From contig JAAFHG010000216.1 in NCBI GenBank assembly GCA_013297585.1, positions 1-6,557 on the forward strand: a stretch of DNA of 6,557 bases, in the 5' to 3' direction. Both the position numbers and the translations under genes were made by a program. Shown piece after piece: positions 5,191 to 6,557 of the stretch. Position 1 is the first letter of the stretch; each line of letters opens with the position of its first letter. This stretch comes from Chitinophagales bacterium (lineage in GTDB: Bacteria; Bacteroidota; Bacteroidia; Chitinophagales; Chitinophagaceae). Below the pieces are notes generated by a model that was not told the origin of the DNA, did no database searches, and saw nothing but the letters and a program-made list of their open reading frames with translations.

Positions 5191-5893
5191 TTTATTATTG
5201 TTAGACATAGAAACTGTGCCTTCGGCGGCAGACTTTGGTAGTCTTAATGCCGAATGGCAAAGCCTTTGGTGCGAAAAAATTTCTAAAACCGTGCCAGAAA
5301 ATGCACCGCCAGAAGAAACTTATAAAATGAAAGCCTGTATTTTAGCTGAATTTGGAAAGATTATATGTATTTCTACTGCATTTTTATATGAGAATGAGCA
5401 GAAGCAAATCTGCTTAAAAATGAAAAGTGTATATGGTGATGATGAAAGAAAATTATTGCAAGAATTTGTGAAGCTTTGCGATAAAATGTACCAACATCAA
5501 AAACAATTTCAGTTTGGCGGGCATAATATTAGAGAATTTGATATCCCTTTTATCTGTAGAAGATTATTGATAAACAGATTGCCTTTACCAGAGTATTTGC
5601 AACTGCAAGACAAGCGACCTTGGGATGTAAAAATGTTTGATACCCTTGCTTGGTGGAAGTTTGGTGATTATAAGAATTATATCTCATTGCATTTATTGGC
5701 AAATGTGCTAGGCATTCCAACCTCTAAAACCGATATGGATGGCAGTATGGTGCAAGAAGTATATTACAAAGAAAATGACCTGCAACGCATTGTAGATTAT
5801 TGCCAGCGTGATGTTGTGGTTACAGCCAATGTTATTTTACGATTCAAAAACCTACCAATACTTGATGAAAAAAATGTTGTGATAGTGACATAA
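5180..5893 (+). CDS. PolB-type DEDDy 3'-5' exonuclease
   Basis: This 237-residue protein fits the family of predicted 3'-5' exonucleases related to the proofreading domain of DNA polymerase B (RNase H-like fold, Pfam DNA_pol_B_exo2). All four metal-binding acids are visible: Asp9 and Glu11 in LLLDIETVP (Exo I), Asp121 in GGHNIREFDIPF (Exo II, 113-124), and Asp221 with Tyr217 in YCQRD (Exo III), which makes it DEDDy. The family pattern DTLAWWKFGDYK, then SLHLLANVLGIP and KTDMDGSMV, lies between Exo II and Exo III. No polymerase domain is attached, so it should be a stand-alone cytoplasmic nuclease acting on DNA or RNA; the in vivo substrate is unknown. The start is forced: an in-frame TAA lies at 5165-5167, and Asp9 would be lost with any later methionine. 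The gene is divergent from the coiled-coil gene and convergent with the TonB receptor gene. No sign of damage is seen. Confidence 0.9.
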   Translation: MLANLLLLDIETVPSAADFGSLNAEWQSLWCEKISKTVPENAPPEETYKMKACILAEFGKIICISTAFLYENEQKQICLKMKSVYGDDERKLLQEFVKLCDKMYQHQKQFQFGGHNIREFDIPFICRRLLINRLPLPEYLQLQDKRPWDVKMFDTLAWWKFGDYKNYISLHLLANVLGIPTSKTDMDGSMVQEVYYKENDLQRIVDYCQRDVVVTANVILRFKNLPILDEKNVVIVT

Positions 5894-5897
5894 AAGA

Positions 5898-6002
5898 AGT
5901 TTCACACAAAGTTTACAAAGAATAAAAAGCTTCAAGGGTATTGTTATATAAAAAAATATATAATCTTATTCATTGTCGCCCTTGTACCCTTTGTGTGAAA
6001 CT
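5898..6002. repeat. 105-bp palindromic intergenic element
   Basis: AGTTTCACACAAAG at 5898-5911 is the exact reverse complement of 5989-6002. Pairing continues inward with mismatches, giving 20 of 23 pairs (5898-5920 with 5980-6002). Near the centre TTATATA (5944-5950) and TATATAA (5957-5963) form a second perfect stem around six A. The arms contain the recurring unit ACAAAG. The element fills almost all of the gap between two convergent genes, starting 4 nt after the exonuclease stop and ending 5 nt before the receptor stop. It could act as a two-way terminator, or be a copy of a dispersed REP/MITE-like repeat (inferred). Confidence 0.7.
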
Positions 6003-6007
6003 ATTAA

Positions 6008-6557
6008 TTAAAAAAATACAGCCAATTTGGCTCTAATAAAAAATGGTGTGCCGGGTGTAAAATGTAGCTCATTTACCGAACTACCCATTGGCTCGTTTTG
6101 TAATCTTGATTCTGTTGCAAATTGTGCTTCGTTCCATTTAATATTGCCTATATTTTCTAGTGCTAATCCAATTTCATATTTTGGTTTAGTATAGTTCATT
6201 GCAGCATCTACCATAAAATAACCTTTTGCTACAATGCTATTATCTTCATTGGCTGGGCGATTTTTTATGTAGCGGTAAGTGAGGCTGCCATTGAAACCTT
6301 CTTTGTTTTTGTAAAATAAACCGCCTGTACTTGTTGCTGTTGGGGCTAAAGGAATATAATCTTCGCCTTTGTTTGCACCGATGGTTCTTGGTTTGGTAAA
6401 GTTGATGTTTACATTGGCAAATAGATGCGCATTAAACTGGTAACGAGCAATCACATCAATACCTTCTCTTCTTGTTTTGCCACTTGGTTCTACCACACCA
6501 GCATCGCCTACATACACAAATTCTTGATCTAAGTATAAATACCATGCGGCTACATTA
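6008..6557 (-). CDS. TonB-dependent receptor, C-terminal part
   Basis: This is the last 182 or so residues of an outer-membrane TonB-dependent receptor. The 5' end is beyond the right edge. The frame is open to the edge, reading NVAAWYLYLDQEFVYVGD just inside it, so the GTG near 6517 is an internal valine and not a start. Seen features are the barrel pattern VYVGDAGVVEPSG followed by KTRREGIDV, alternating amphipathic strands (ARYQFNAHLFANVNINF; GSLTYRYI), a late LENIGNIKWNEAQF segment, HFTPGTPFFIRAKL, and the terminal phenylalanine (AVFF) that is the usual C-terminal signal for outer-membrane barrel assembly. The plug domain and any carboxypeptidase-like N-terminal domain are not in the window, so the substrate (iron chelate, cobalamin, glycan or other) cannot be told. 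No SusD-like partner is visible on the downstream side, where the gene ends at the palindromic element. Confidence 0.92.
   Translation of the reverse strand, partial: NVAAWYLYLDQEFVYVGDAGVVEPSGKTRREGIDVIARYQFNAHLFANVNINFTKPRTIGANKGEDYIPLAPTATSTGGLFYKNKEGFNGSLTYRYIKNRPANEDNSIVAKGYFMVDAAMNYTKPKYEIGLALENIGNIKWNEAQFATESRLQNEPMGSSVNELHFTPGTPFFIRAKLAVFF

Noticed and set aside
6515..6517. GTG as the start of the receptor fragment
   Set aside because: The frame continues without a stop to the window edge and reads as a normal TonB-receptor strand, so the gene is cut by the window and does not start here.
1..6557. Defence island, CRISPR array, prophage, insertion sequence or biosynthetic cluster
   Set aside because: No repeat-spacer pattern, transposase, integrase, phage gene or pathway-linked gene group is visible. 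The genes are mainly unrelated housekeeping functions in separate units.

Overview
The window looks like ordinary chromosomal DNA from a member of the Bacteroidota, most probably the Chitinophagaceae/Sphingobacteriia side of the phylum (lineage inferred). The DNA is AT-rich, and none of the six start codons inside the window has a Shine-Dalgarno sequence at the usual distance. Several genes have a candidate Bacteroidota promoter (TTG, about 18-21 nt, then a TAnnTTTG-like box). The last gene is a typical Bacteroidota TonB-dependent receptor. There is no tRNA, rRNA, CRISPR array, insertion sequence or phage gene.

Layout. Bases 1-519 (+) are the 3' part of prmA, the ribosomal protein L11 methyltransferase. 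Bases 688-1338 (+) are plsY, the acyl-phosphate:glycerol-3-phosphate acyltransferase, followed by a strong intrinsic terminator. Bases 1447-2259 (+) encode an M48-family zinc metalloprotease lipoprotein. Bases 2395-3066 (+) encode a YdeI/OmpD-associated-like protein with the best promoter in the window. Bases 3151-4053 (-) encode a 3-hydroxybutyryl-CoA dehydrogenase whose last codons lie inside a long hairpin. Bases 4157-5137 (-) encode a membrane-anchored coiled-coil protein of unknown function. Bases 5180-5893 (+) encode a PolB-type DEDDy 3'-5' exonuclease. Bases 6008-6557 (-) are the C-terminal end of a TonB-dependent receptor.

The genes do not form a pathway. They cover translation-factor modification, phospholipid synthesis, envelope proteolysis, acyl-CoA metabolism, nucleic-acid processing and outer-membrane uptake. 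Nearly every gene appears to be its own transcription unit, separated by hairpins and often with its own candidate promoter. I see no defence island, biosynthetic cluster or undescribed multi-gene system.

The more interesting signals are intergenic: a 51-bp near-perfect hairpin that contains a stop codon and the last sense codons of a gene; a 105-bp palindromic element resembling a dispersed repeat; a near-identical 18-nt motif in two post-gene hairpins 1.7 kb apart; and a 42-bp divergent intergenic region where two candidate promoters face each other. The coiled-coil protein is the gene with the least known function.
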